Source: Paragonimus westermani (Eukaryota; Platyhelminthes; Trematoda; Plagiorchiida; Troglotrematidae). Taken from it: a stretch of 64,000 bases of DNA. Position 1 is the first letter of the stretch. Each line of letters starts with the position of its first letter. The DNA lies in the NCBI GenBank assembly GCA_008508345.1, contig QNGE01001302.1, positions 98,145 to 162,144 of the forward strand. Direction: 5' to 3'. Of this stretch, positions 34,001 through 46,923 are shown piece by piece. The notes beneath the pieces were generated by a model. It was not told the origin of the DNA. It was given only the letters and a program-made list of their open reading frames with translations, and ran no database searches. Position numbers and translations under genes: made by a program.

Positions 34001-37000
34001 AGTTTTCCATGGCCAAAGTGTCCTAGCGTCAGCTGGATGTCGTGAATGTGTCAAGTGCTCGGTTGGATTTGTTCACTGATTACCTATGTACAACAGCGAA
34101 CGTGCATCACAGTATATCTGGGTGTACATGTGCGGTATATACACAGTGCACATTAATCAACGAAACAAATGGTCAGAACCACTCAACACTGGCTGACCGA
34201 CTTGAACTTGACATGAAAACGTTCATGCCCCGTAATGGCGCACAGTCCTACTTACGCATTCGTGCACGCGCTTCTGGCCATAGGTCATCCAGGTATCCCT
34301 CGCTGAAGGCCCGCCAATATCCAACAGATCGATATTCAAACGAACCTGATTTGAGTGTCACTGATTCGCTTGATTTAATAGATTAGAGCCAATTGATTGG
34401 TTGTAAAAAAAAAGGTGAAAGCAGCCAGTATGAATTCACCCTTGAAATGGCTGTTATCATCAAAAAAACGACTTCACTTCCCACACAAAAGGTCATGGGA
34501 GAAAGCAGTTGCATTACCAGCTAGATCGTCCTGGAAGGATATTTTCCAGAGAAATGATGTTGCGAAGGGTTCTCGTAGCTCAATTGTTGACAACAGCACC
34601 CAGAAGGTCCGGCATACGTATTACGTTTCAGCAGATAGCAGGTCATCTTTGGACAGACTCACCATAATACTGTTTCGTATCATTCTGCAACATAACTGAA
34701 AACGGGGTGAATGTCGTTCGTACAGTGTAGTACTCTACTATTTACGTACATCTTATAATGTCGAACATTCGTAATCTAGCCCGATCTTGCCCATTGATGT
34801 CTCAGATAGTGAATACCGGAAAGGAAACACTCCTGTCAAAGAAACATGGTGATAAGCAAGGAGCCGTTTAAGATTAAATATCTCTATTGGAAAGGCAGTT
34901 ATGCCAGATCCATCCATTGTAGACTTAATTTGATATAGTCTCTCAGGAACTAACCGTAAGCAAGTTTTTCGAAACAATCTCAGCATGATAACGTTTAGAC
35001 TGCAAGACGCTTGCACAGCACATGGCTTTCCGGCATTTTCTAAACTGTTCCTCGTCGATGTGGCTTATTCCACTTATTTGAGCAAACAATTTTCAGTGTA
35101 CTTTAGTCTCATGCTTCGAGCAAAAAGAAAGCCACTTCAAGTAGTTTTGATCCGATTCTGTGTATGCACTAGGGAAATCCATTCTAGGTTAAATCCATTC
35201 AACTGAAGTTATTGACGAATGCGAGGCAGTCAGACTATGGAAAAAAGCAGTTGTGCTGAAAAGATGAATCAAGAAATCAAACTTACGATTTCTTAAAACA
35301 GTAAACCGGCAGTTTGGAATTCATCCCAATGCAATTTTCTTGTATACTGTCTCAAGCTGTCCGCTTCAAAAGATACATCGCACTGTGACCGGTTCCGTTC
35401 TTATGTGGATTCAGAAGGGGAAGTACTCTTGTGGTAAACTGTGGAAATTTAGTACACCAACAGTGAGCTCTTGTGAGATTTGACGATTCTCATAAGTCAA
35501 AGTTGTCCTTCTCATTTTGCCGAGCAGTTTTTTGGGGGTTAAATGCTCCTTTTTTCATAAGTAAACATTTGCACTGAAGAAATTTTATTCTTAGATAGTG
35601 CTATGCGTCTCATCTTATTACACAAGTTTGGTAGACAGCGATATACACAGGTCTACGGGTGATGAAATTCGATAAAGAATGGATGTACAAGTTACTGACA
35701 GGAAAACGAAGGAGCTGACTGTTTTCATGGCAATCCAAACTTCCGTTTTGACCTGCGTAGACGCAGCTGGTACGTGGACATCTATTCAGTTAGATGTTAG
35801 TTTACTAGCTTGTTCTAACTAGGGCACAAATGCACCTTTCGTAATGTTGCTTCTAAAGCTGTTTCTTGTCCACAGGTTCTAACACCCAGTCAACTGTCTC
35901 ATTCCTCACGAGATCCGGTGTCCACAAAAGTGCAAGCATTTCCAAATTTGCGGGTCGCATCCCAATTCCCAAGGGCTCAGTACCGACGACGTCGATGGGT
36001 GATACGACCTAGGAGGTTTGGTATTCAGAAATGTCTTCGTTTATTCCTTCTGCGAAAGGATTCAAGCAAACTGATTAGCTGGTCAAACCCGCACTCCTTA
36101 GCACTCGATACATTCAGACACAGTATGCCCGAAGTAAGATATAGACAAAAACCGGAGTTCAAACCAAAAATGCTTACCTAACGGTCAAATCCTGTAACCG
36201 AGTCGGGTAAGCGATCAGGTGCAGGACCGCTGAAACCACAGATGGATTACCTGGCACATGGATGACGTGCATTTTTAGTAGAGTCGGTCGAGTCCATTGA
36301 TCCAGTGTTTCCACCACCACGGTCACGGTCGATGACGGCTGCCTGTTCACACACATCAATGCAACCGTCTCAGCGCATGAGAGGTAACGCTGGACTAGGA
36401 ACCAATACGCTTCGGTAAGTTGAAATGGACAAAGTAAAAATACCACGTTTCCCCAACGGTTCACACCGTCCCAGTGGTTTTTTCACCAAGCAGTAGTTGA
36501 TAAAAGGCTACCTTCACGAATAAAGAAGATGTACGTATTGCTTATCAAAACTTGACCGTTTTTCCAGGGAATATGAGGCACGTCATGCTGTGTTTTTAGG
36601 TACATCAGATCATTTATGGACTCTGACGTGGCGTATTATAGCAATGCTGTGATAAAAAAAATTGGCGTCGCTTCACACGTCTTATTTTTGATGCCTCGCG
36701 GCTCAGCCGTATCTGTCCACTTCCTGTCAATATGATTTCTTTGATCATTTTAGCGGTGATGAAGGTTTGTTGTTGGATTATCGAGATGGATGTGGACGGC
36801 TGTTTCTAAATTGTTGTCTAGGCTGAAATGCTTTGCTTTTTGTAAACCTGTTCGGTCCTGTGAAATGAGATACCCAGGATGCGAAGAATGTTGAGTTTGG
36901 GTCGACGCAAACTATTCGCATCTTACTTGTTTCGGTTAGGTCTGCGCCGCATGATTTACCCAAGTAACCCAGATGTGCAGTATGCTTCGATAATTATACG

Positions 37001-40000
37001 AGCTATGAATGAACACAAAAGTGAGTTGAAAATATAGGGGTAACTTTTTCATTTAAAAATGGATTGGATGTTTATGAAATTGTTTCTGCCACTCGGACCG
37101 CTAAATAGGAAGGCTGTCCAGTGACTAGTCAATGTTATGTGATTCATTCGTCTAAGGAGGTGTTATTGGACCACGTTTTGCTGTCAGAGAGCACGGTCGA
37201 TAGCCCAACAACAACAATAAGGATTCCCATTTACACAACAGTTTTCGTTTGCTTACAACTTATTACACTCAGTCAGATTTCAGCTTTCACGGTGCCGCTA
37301 TTTTAATTGTCTTAATACCGTTCGTTCTTGCATCTATGATTCCAAGGAGTTTTTTTGTCTAATGCTTCGATCATATTCAGGTGAACACTTACTGCTGTCA
37401 AGTAATCGAAATTTGCTAATATCTTTACCCCACTCTTGTTCCGGCCACATTATGTTAGCTGAGAGCAGTCTCTAAAGTAAGCAAAATTCAACCAACATCT
37501 CTTTTTCAATCATTTTCACAAATGAAGAAATGCATACTTAATTGTGAACTTTAGTATACAAGGTAAATATTTGTACAAGAAGTGGAAGCTGCAGTGTCGG
37601 CTACCGATAAGCTAAGTGAATAATGTGTTATATACTATGTTCTAGTGTGTAGCATTAGTGCGTGGTATGTCCTTCAATTTCTGTTTTAGATGTTAATGCC
37701 ATTTGAATACTATGTCGCAGCATAACCGATGGAAGTCTCCCATACAAAACCCGTCCTAACAGACTCACTCTGAAGAAAACTAAAGTGGCTGTTCATTCAC
37801 TTTCCGTAAGTTAGTCGAACCAGCGAATTTGAGAGTGGTAGCACCCTCAGGGTCATCATTGTTCACAGATGCATTTTCTTTCACACTGAGTGTTTTCTTT
37901 GGTATACTGGAGTTGTCTATACAATCCAGTGTACACTCTTCTAAGAATTACATCAGTCATTAGATTATTTCCCCTTTGCCAAACAGTTTCAGTTCAAATG
38001 ACGTGTCTGAGGCGCAGAGAGCGTTGCGTAACAGTAAAACTCTTCAGTTTACTCATAAGTTCGCATAACTTACAAATATTCTCCAGGACACTCCCCATGT
38101 TGGTACGACATGATGTCACTCTGACCATTTGAACTCACATAAAACTATCTCGTCTGATTGCAGATGGATCTGAGAGTGAAGCAGCCAATGTCCACACAAA
38201 GCACACTCTCAGCATCAAATCCTTAAAGTACATATTCATCTTGTTTGAAGTTGGTCTCATCAGACAAGTCAGGACAGTTTGACTTAATTTGTAAGACCTG
38301 GTAGACACCGAGTAGCATACATGTGTTCGGTGGCAAATGGACACATATGTTGTATCCACCATACAATCGCTTAAGTTCATCCCTACATGTCGTGTTTCTT
38401 TGTCAGTGTCGTTTATTAGTACACTGAAAGCAAAGGAAGTTGTAATCTTCATACATCGCACATGCCCATACTATCAAGTCGTGGTTACGGACTAGAAAAA
38501 CTGTACTGTTTTGAGTATATGCTCTCATTCCTTTATAAATTCAGCTGTCGGTCCGCATATCTAACTGACGAAAATGAATATATGACCGTTTTTTGTTTTA
38601 ACTGATTGTTTAAACAGTTTCCCTGAGAAGTATTTGAACCACAGACTTAGAAAGTTCAACTAACATACCACAGTTGGCTGTGAAGGTGCACACTATACTC
38701 GTACGAATAAGTGAGAAAAATATTCTCTTTTCTTAGTTAATCATCATTTGCAATAACCATAAAAAGTAAACGCAGGCCGGACTAGAGAGGCTGAAGTTCA
38801 CTGGATGAAATTTATAGTGGCAACGATAAAAAATCTGAAAACTTTTGGCTTTCTCAAAACATCAGTCGATGGTAACAATCATGAGGGACAAAATGGTGTT
38901 TCTAGTGAACAGTTCTCAAACCGGCTTCACTACATCAACGACCGTTACGGTGAGTATATATTGCGCTGACACGAGCTCAGTAGTGTATATCGTGTGGTGA
39001 CAGCAGAACAGTCAGCTATCGTCACGGTTTCAATACGTTGCATTTGACTACAATCCATTGCTTCACATTGCATCACATGAATCACCAATGCAAACCAACT
39101 ATGTATTTGCCTTAGTAACCGGAAAGTTTACCGTTGAACTTTCACAATGTACCCCATGTAACGACTCAAGGCTAGATTCAGCACATCCACATGAGTAACG
39201 CACAATCAGTGGACGGTAGAATGCGAACAGATCAGCAAGCAAACAATGAAGCTCAACATCCGTGGAGGCATAAGATGCGGCACTAGACTTGCCAAATCGA
39301 ACCTCAGCCGTGTAACACCTGATCCAAGACGAAGTCAATAGGTATGCAATGTTTCTAAGCTACTGAAAAAGGAAATATATAAGTCAGGCAATCATACTTG
39401 GTTTCTTGCAAACCGATAGGACTAACAAAAACGTTATGCTGATGGTGGCGATTTCCAAGTTTGTCCGTCAAAACACAAATGAACTTAACTGGGCAGCCAA
39501 TTCTTTGAGACAATTACTGAATTCCACATGTTACATTTAGCTGAGCCTGTAGCTGAGACCAACTATGAAATTTCTGAATTCCCCAAGCGGTTTTAAAAAT
39601 CTGCTGGCAAAGCGCTAACTCCATTCAGATATTGCGTTCCTGCAACAAGTTTAAATCCAACTGAAGACTAAATTTTAAGTTGTTCTTTTCTAGAATAAGA
39701 TCGTGACAGAGTAATTAGGAAATTTCTCACTGCACCATATACTAATCCGATATAACAGAATGTTTTGTGTAATCATCCGAATAAGATGAATGAAAAATTT
39801 GTATTTCGGTATGTTTTTTCATGCCACCTTGATGAACTGGATACAGGGAACTCAATTTTTCAAGATTCTTAGGGGAATAAACAGTGTGAAAACTTAGGAA
39901 TGAGTCTTTGATTTATTCACAATGCAACTGAAACAAAACTAGCGGCGCGGGTTTTGCTGTAATGACGGTAACAGCATTCAGTATAATGTTGACTACGGCA

Positions 40001-43000
40001 CCTCCACAAATGCTATCTGAATGTGTTATCAGATTCATATAGTCCAAGGCGGCAGTTTTTAGAACGACGTGTTTAACTTGAAACCTTTAATCGGGACGCT
40101 GTTTTAGTCAATGTTGATTATAATTTGTTTGAAGTCGTATATGTGCTCAGCTTCCTGAACGTTTTCAGTGAGCACTGGGCGACCCTTCTCACAGTTCACT
40201 AATGCGCACGATTTCCGTCTTCGTTTGGCCTCATCCATAAATTCGGTTGGTCCAAGCTACACTGTCTGAAAGAAATAGTGTTTCAAGTAAGGTTGGGTTA
40301 AGATGATTTTACGGGACAACCTCACAGTAATTTGCCCACCTGATAGTTTCAAGCCTTTGCATTAACACTCTAGGCTTGCTTGCTCAGCCGAAGCCGCTAG
40401 ATCCACATATAAACTGACACCGTAACTGTTACGTGAACTGCATGTGACTTCACTCTCAATACCTTCATGAAATTCTTCAACCTTGTTTGCTAATGCTTCA
40501 TTTATCTTACTTCACGATACATTGCTCGAACTGATCGTTCCGAAGCTCAGTTGTATCTAGACATGCTGTTTCCGTTGCTGGTTCAACTCCAACTGAAGCC
40601 CAACCATTGTAATTGTATCATCTCTGATTTAGAACAAGAAAGAAACATAAGTTCAAACACTGTACCGCTGGAAACCTGTTTTCCGTGGCTGTCCTAGGTA
40701 TAGTGGACAGCGTTTCGGGAAAGTGTTCGCCAAAACACTTGACAAGCAGACGACAGGTACAAGTGATCACTTGCCGATCAACAACAAAAACTCATAAGCA
40801 CTCGCTATTCACAAGTTCACAAAGGATCCGATGAACTGTCAGGACCAATGAACAGATTATTGTCGCTTTATACTTTGATCTGAGTACTCTTGACACCCGT
40901 AAGTGCGTACATGTGACAGGTCGGACAAGAATTTGACTGTCAAACTAAACCACCTGAATGGATCTTCGAGATATGAGAGAATGAACTGACAAGTACACAC
41001 AAATCAGTGTACCAGAATACGTAGTATACAGTAACGGTCAAGTTTGAATTTCTCAACATGCCTGCAGTACTATTCAGTAAGTGTAAACAGCCGCTTGTTT
41101 TCACTGAGGAGTAAACATGGTAGTTTGTGCAAAATACAGTATTTGACTAAACCATAGCGTTCACGCATAAAGCACGTGAAAACTTGTGAATTCATTACCG
41201 TAACCATAGACAGCAGCGCCTTGAAAGTTGACATTGGTGCCTAAATGCTACATGACCAAGATAAGCAGAACAAACCAAAATATAAAGGTAAGAGAATGAA
41301 AACAGTCGGATTTTTTTTAATGCCAATTATTTGTAAGTAAACAGTTCCACTCAAGATGAGTATATCTTGCGACCTAGCAAGCGAGGTGAAAACGAACAAA
41401 AGACAACTTGTACAAAGTGACTTCGCCACCGCCTTCATTGTCTGGGTTCATTACTTTACATTATTTTACAGAAAAGTGGTAGCGTTCATGCAAGTGACCC
41501 TATTCAACTGCCGTCCATTGTGGGCGATGAAGATCCCTCCCGGGAAGACGCACACTGTCTGCCCTACCATTCAGTATTAACAAAGACATTTTCCTGGTTA
41601 AACTGTCGTGTGCCTTTGAGTATATGAGACAATCAACCGAGAGTGGTCATGATGTGTAACGCAGTCGGAACACTAAAAATTATTGTGTACGGTCCGAATA
41701 AAGAAAACATGATCCTGTAGTGACTGAATTGTCGTCAATAAAACGATCTGATTGCTTTGCGAATGTGATTTGCCAGACATATATTATTTTTCACTCTAGG
41801 GGTATTCTGAAGGTCAGATTTGTATTCGGTTTGAATACCTTGTACGCATCTGAAAATTCGGTCGATTAAGTAGGAAATTCATTTGACAAAATGTGGATGA
41901 GGCAGCTGTTTGTTGAAAAATCAGATTCTCAAAATGTTGTGCCTCTTCGTAAACAACGCTTACGGAGACTGTCAAGAAGACTGAAGGAGCGGATTAAAAA
42001 TCGTCGGCCAATGACTACCGCTTGCAAGTGTCACAATGCAGAATGTACTTCTCCTGAGTCACGTGTTCTCTCACCAGTTGCTATTGTCTGTAGGGTTTAA
42101 CAACAACACCTAATTTGAATTGCGTTCTTAGTAAGGAGGATTATGTGTACATTCTGTAATGGCGTTCAGCTTGGGTGTAGGAAATTGAATCGTTTCCACA
42201 TATGCATTGTGAACTTCGCTAACCAAACACGAACGACTTGTAGTCACAGCTTTGAACTACACACTAGTACTAACTGTGCTAATCAACTACTGAACTTGCA
42301 TGGAGGAAAATCCAAGTCGTGGATGACCCCCATGTGTACAACCCAAACACTAATCATAACATCAGCTAGCCTTTCACATAAACTTCAGCCAAACGTAAAA
42401 ATGATAGGTTCTATACTAGTCACGTTGATTATTGGCTTGTCGTTTAGTATCGGGATCTCTATCACATGTTTGCCATCGTCACTTGTAGTTCTGTTTTGTC
42501 GTACAAATCCAGCTCGCAACCGTTACTTGGTTGTCTTCAACGCTTTCTAAAAATTTGTACTTTGCATAACTATTTCGGAAATTCCGCCACTAGGTTCAAT
42601 GTGTTCCTGTGCCCAACATCCTCCTATGCAAGTGACATGAGTAAATTTTACTTGAAAATTAGATCAGCTGACAGATTTTTAAATGAATTTTTAACCGGAG
42701 AACTTAAGATGCGGTCAAGACTAAAAATTGTGAGTCCAGATAATTGAAAGTAAAATACGTGAGAACGGATACAGCCAGCGATGGCTGTGATGTTGGGCTT
42801 TCTTTAAAAAAACCGAACTCGATGCCGGAACATTTCTTCTTTGTTGGAACAAAAATATTCCAGTATTTGTTTGTTCGTGCTGCAGTCGAGGTCACGCCGT
42901 TTGTGTATAAAACTTTCTTATCGAAAAGTGTTGTGTACTGCGTGATTATTCATTAAACAGATTGAGGCCGACCACATTCCATGCTTCAGCAATTAGATCT

Positions 43001-43209
43001 TGATTCCAATCACTTTTTCACCTTCTTCCACACCTTATCTATCTCCCTTTAGAACGGGTCTGAGAGAAAGTCATAAAGACTGCTTTAGTTGTCTGAAGTT
43101 GAGAACCCGAGGTAATGTCTGTCTAACAAATCCAATTAGTAAAGACAACGAAAACAATCACCCATCGACAGTTTATTTAACACGGTATCAGTCTGTTTGA
43201 TATGAAAGT
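31088..43209. other. 12-kb stretch with no recognised gene or element
   Basis: AT-rich sequence. Frames over 100 codons (34042-34386; 34397-34699; 38135-38461 minus; 42143-42550) have no family motif and are within chance length for this base composition. The 42143-42550 frame has one hydrophobic stretch but no other support. No SINE, LTR or LINE match to the rest of the window was noticed. It may be intronic or intergenic DNA, or very old repeats. Confidence 0.4.
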
Positions 43210-43518
43210 TGTGCAGCGAGGACGAAAGATCGCATTATACTACTAGCACCACGACTATTCAGTAGTAGGGCAAAAACATGGATTTTGACATCTAAATGGC
43301 CGAGGGAAAAATACAGGGAACACTGGAGTGCACTATCGCATGAAATGGTTCTTGCTACATAAAGGAACTGAGGAAGGGCCTCCGTGGCAACGCTAAAGTT
43401 CTGAGATAAGTGTTGTACGCAGAGTGTTTTTGTTTGTGGTCCTGTTGAAACGCGTAACCCATGGATTGGTTTTCCGAACAAGTAACCCTTGTGTCATCGG
43501 CCTTCTTGGCTCACAACA
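43210..43518 (+). repeat. Decayed LTR of the gypsy family (solo LTR)
   Basis: About 309 bp, collinear with the LTR at 62309-62612. The start TGTGCAGCGAGG matches TGTAGTGAGG; ATACTACTAGCACCACGACT matches ATACTACTCACACCACT; ATTCAGTAG and GGAACTGAG are shared; GTGTTTTTGTTTGTGGTCC matches GTGTTTTTCTTCCTAGTCC; GTGTCATCGGCCTTCTTGG matches GTGTCGTCCGCTTCTGG; both end TCACAACA followed by ATTG. The AATAAA signal is lost. No gag of this family follows, so it is probably a solo LTR. Confidence 0.72.
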
Positions 43519-44269
43519 ATTGTAATCCAGAAAATGAACCGTGCATGTCAGCTACGTTTCCTAGCTTAGCTGTTGTGCTATCTACTTGTAATGAGAAATA
43601 TTGTGGTGGATTCACTCACAACCTTTATCTTTTTTGCTGGGCTAGTCATTCCAAAAATTCCTCAGGAGTCGTTCCCATGATTTCTTATTTTCCGATAACT
43701 CTCTGTACCCGGCGGTTGTCTGATCCGTTGAAAAATTCTTCCGAGACGTCTGTGGTGCTCAAGATTTCGATTTGGCTCCGTCTCAATTTTAAAACTCACT
43801 CAACCGTACTTATTGTTTTGCCAGTTTTGAGGTCACTACGTAACAAATTTGCTCTTATATGGGGTGTTTCACTGAGATTGAACCTTCTCTACTCTACCTG
43901 CACTAATGATGAGAGTTGCGGGCAGCCGATTTGCGACTTACGACGCATTTTTACTGTTGATATTGGTCGTTACTGGTGAATTATGGAGCCGATCATTTTA
44001 CACATTTTAATGCCTACCAAATAGTGTCGTAGAAAGCTCGATCAAAGTCTTGTTACGAATTCGGTGGTCAGTCTTCTTCTACGCGTAACACTACTCAACT
44101 CATCAGTTCTGGAAAGTGAAATCTCTTGTTGCACATTTCGGTTCTGATAGGCCTATGTTTTGATGTAAGTATTAGAAGTAATGTTAGTGCTTAGTCAGCC
44201 CTTACAGTCGCTAAACTGAAACAGAAACATGAACAAGATTGTTAGAACACGAAAACTGGCAGATGCAAG
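43519..44269. other. Stretch between LTR remnant and Penelope-like relic
   Basis: Holds most of a 172-codon open frame (43461-43979, plus strand) that starts inside the LTR remnant. It has no recognised domain and does not match gag of the neighbouring gypsy family. Noted, not called as a gene. Confidence 0.35.
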
Positions 44270-44381
44270 CATTTGGTATTAACTCGTCAGTACCGAATTT
44301 ACAATAACATGAAACAGGTTTTTTATATCAAGCAGTTAGGGGAGCAGGGTGGATAGTCAATTGGTGGTTTAGGAAAGGTCA
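44270..44381 (-). mobile_element. Penelope-like 3' segment, copy 2
   Basis: Minus-strand sequence after the endonuclease stop. It contains GGTACTGACGAGTTAATAC, with CTGACGA at 44290-44284, aligned with GTTACTGACGAACCAATAC at 30.83 kb. In both copies it follows the endonuclease C-terminus at roughly 90-115 bp. Confidence 0.4.
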
Positions 44382-44640
44382 CTAAGTCCAGGGAAGGGTC
44401 AAGTTTACGAGCAATTGTTTCTGAACACGCAAAGTCGGCTTCAGTCGATTGATTGCGACCGCCTCAGCAAACCGCAAGAATCTTGGATTGGAGTGATGTA
44501 ATAGGACTCTGAATGCACAAATTGGGTCGATAACGTGACCAGTGGTCAGGACGTGTCTTGCGACTGCGGACGCTGGTTGCTTGCGTGTTTCAACGGAAGC
44601 GTTTAGCCAAAAAGATGCTATCAGTGAAGGCTTTACTGCA
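44382..44640 (-). pseudogene. Penelope-like element: GIY-YIG endonuclease C-terminus
   Basis: From about 44594 to the stop at 44384-44382 the minus strand stays open: ASAVARHVLTTGHVIDP, then AFRVLLHHSNPRFLRFAEAV, AINRLKPTLRVQKQLLVNLT and LPWT. These match the last part of Penelope-like endonucleases: an (S/A)A(V/I)A(R/E)H helix, the GHxxD turn, the AEAxAI.LKP helix and the terminal LPW. The GIY-YIG strand itself and the RT are not recognisable further up, so the copy is 5'-truncated or decayed. It is a close relative of the relic at 30.5 kb and better preserved. Confidence 0.75.
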
Positions 44641-44897
44641 AGCCAGAGAACTATTGGTTGCAGCCGGACAGTATCTTGTGAAGTCCCAAAGGTTTGTCGC
44701 TCGATTTAAGATCACGGGGACATCAGATACTGTCGTTCATTGAACCACAGAATTCTGGATGCCTGCTTGTCGAGCATTGCGCATCGGATTATCAGAACGT
44801 AGTTTGTCCTGCTTCTTGTTAGCTTGATATCCCCTAGTGAGGTTCTGTAACGAAATCACCCTCTTTACCGCTGCGAAATTTCACTGTTTTTCCACAG

Positions 44898-45083
44898 GTC
44901 GAGATGACCTATTTCAACGGCACTCCAATTAACCACTGCAAGTTCACGAAGCAATTCGAGTGTTGTGTTGAAGCTGGGGTGTCAGACTATGGTCAGCTAA
45001 TGTTCTACATTTCACATTATTGTCAGGGCAGAGCTCATGAAGCAACTGAGGATTGCATAATGTTACCACCATCAATGGCATAG
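44898..45083 (+). pseudogene. BEL/Pao gag (DUF1759-type) fragment
   Basis: A 61-codon frame beginning directly after a splice-acceptor-like TTTTTCCACAG. It reads VEMTYFNGTPINHCKFTKQF and continues with CCVEAGVSDYGQLMFYISHY, CQGRAHEATEDCIMLPPS. This follows the DUF1759 pattern of BEL/Pao gag proteins: (L)xFxGxPxxYxxFxxxFE, a disordered-helix linker, LxYLxxxCxGxAxxxIExCxxLPP. It ends at TAG (45081). No protease, RT or integrase of this class was found nearby. The match is short, but every conserved block is in order and in one frame. Confidence 0.6.
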
Positions 45084-46582
45084 CGTTGAGTTATCCCAAT
45101 ATCTACTAAAAAGAGGCAGGACCTCAATTTTATTCACGTTTATATTCCATACTTTTTCACAGAGTAGTTCAAAAGTGTTTGCGTTTTATCATATAGAAAA
45201 ACGAGATAAAATAACTTTACCAAGTATATTAGCAATATTGATATACATGAGTAGAAACCTTTGATAAAATGTAATTCGAATTCTGACTCTTGTTCAGCCT
45301 CTTTTATACATGAAGGTTCTCGAATTTTCGGATAACTGCCAATGGCTACTAATAATTATCACATTTGAAGACTTCTTTTCGTTTGCATCTGGTTACCTTC
45401 AAATGGGTATTTAATTCAATAAGAGCAGTTTGCATCACGAGATGCAAAATAACGTGCGATGAGTGCAACTCATTTTAGAGATTTGTATTTGTGAGTATTA
45501 AGTGCCAATAGTTTGTGTGCAGTGCTTACCAGAATAAATTTCAGTGGAGCCATTGTTCAAGGTCATGGCCAGTTGGCAGCATGAGAAACTATCGACTAAG
45601 AGGGACATTTGGCTGCCATCCTCTCATTAGTGCATCAGAGGCTCGTAACTTTCTCCAAAGTTCATTTAGTTAGTCCAGCACGTCTTTCATGCACGATATG
45701 CGCAGCAGCATCCCACAACACAATATGAGGATTTATGGGCAATTCCTGTCATCGAAACTAAAGTCTGACGTTTCGTAATAAAGTGTGACAGAAGTCAACT
45801 ACTGCGGTCTATTAAATTTCTAACTCCGCTATCTTTCCCCAGTCGTCAGAAGTGAGTTCAAGCAAGATAGAGATGCCTATACACATAATGCGTACACACA
45901 ACGACAATTTACTTATCAGATACCTTCGGCACTCGTCAATTCTGTATGGGAACAACAGGCGTACGTACACTTCCATGGAAGATTTTATCAGGGGTGAGCC
46001 GTGTAAGCCGAAGTGACCAATGACAGATCGAAGACACGACGTTGCAACGATAGGGGTGGTGAGGAATACAGCTGGTTCCAGTAAAATTGGTAAACAAAGC
46101 CGAGCATGATGTGATAAGGAAAGAGAACGGCAATATGGAGGTATCTTTGAGGGCGTGCAATCACATACTAAAATATGCGTCCTACAGTTTTAAACTTTCT
46201 TTCTACACGGGCTTCGAAATATCCGTGGTGTACTGCATTCATGAATCCACGAGGGTCAGTTTTGGCAGACAAAAAATGTTGTTACTAAGGTCATCTGAAA
46301 ACACTGTTTCAATCTGAGTGACCAGGGTTTCGTACAGGTAACTTCGAGCAAGACACATGTACGCGTAAGCGGTGCACACGATGCCTGATGCGTTGTTGAA
46401 CTGTGTATTCAAAGTCGAGCAAAGTTTGTTTTCAGCAAGCTTTTGAGATTTATGTAGATTTGTTTTTCAGTGGAAAGTTCACTTAAACTAAAAAAAGGCT
46501 TAGTCCGTTGAGGTCATTCTCGATGACTATTTAACCCTGTTGGTTCCAGCAACAGAATCTTCAGTTCCTATTCTGTAATCAG
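45084..46582. other. Gene-free stretch, nothing recognised
   Basis: Very AT-rich near 45.1-45.4 kb; short frames only. No continuation of the BEL/Pao gag was recognised. Confidence 0.4.
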
Positions 46583-46923
46583 GTTAACACGGGTGATGAC
46601 TCACCGCATATCAAAATCTCGACATCCAAACAGGAGTCAACCATTTTCGAGTACAGAACAAATGGTCGCAGTAGCTCATGTGGTTGATCACGCCACTTTG
46701 TTTGTGGCTGCATTACACAGTCGCAACCCTAAGACGTCACGGTGTTTCCCGGGTGATATTAATCGAGTGTCACAAGCTGGCTCTTTGTTAGCAGAATTTG
46801 CTGATAGTGTCAACTCCTTTGCTGTGTCACCAAAACCGTCTATCCCATCCTATAATGTACACCCTCATGAAGTTCGTCAGTTTTACTGTTTTTTTCGCCG
46901 TACATTTACAATCAACCGTGATA
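46583..46923 (+). other. Candidate host exon (unidentified)
   Basis: A frame stays open across an interval flanked by splice-like sites. Upstream is a pyrimidine-leaning tract, TTCAGTTCCTATTCTGTAATCAG, ending at 46582; downstream the interval ends CGTGATA before GTAAGC at 46924. The encoded segment of about 113 residues includes TEQMVAVAHVVDHATLFVAA and YNVHPHEVRQFYCFFRRTF. I recognise no domain. Both ends are in phase 1, and no second exon was found. It is one of the few frames in the region bounded by credible sites on both sides, but such arrangements occur by chance. Confidence 0.28.

Noticed and set aside
34042..34699. Two consecutive plus-strand frames of 114 and 100 codons.
   Set aside because: They are in different frames, show no domain or splice signals I trust, and are not unusual in length for this window.
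42143..42550. A 135-codon frame with a hydrophobic segment that could be a membrane protein.
   Set aside because: Length is within chance for AT-rich DNA, no splice context or domain supports it, and the hydrophobic part can arise from T-rich sequence.
43461..43979. A 172-codon plus-strand open frame.
   Set aside because: It begins inside an LTR remnant, has no recognised domain on either strand, and does not match the family's gag; kept only as a note.
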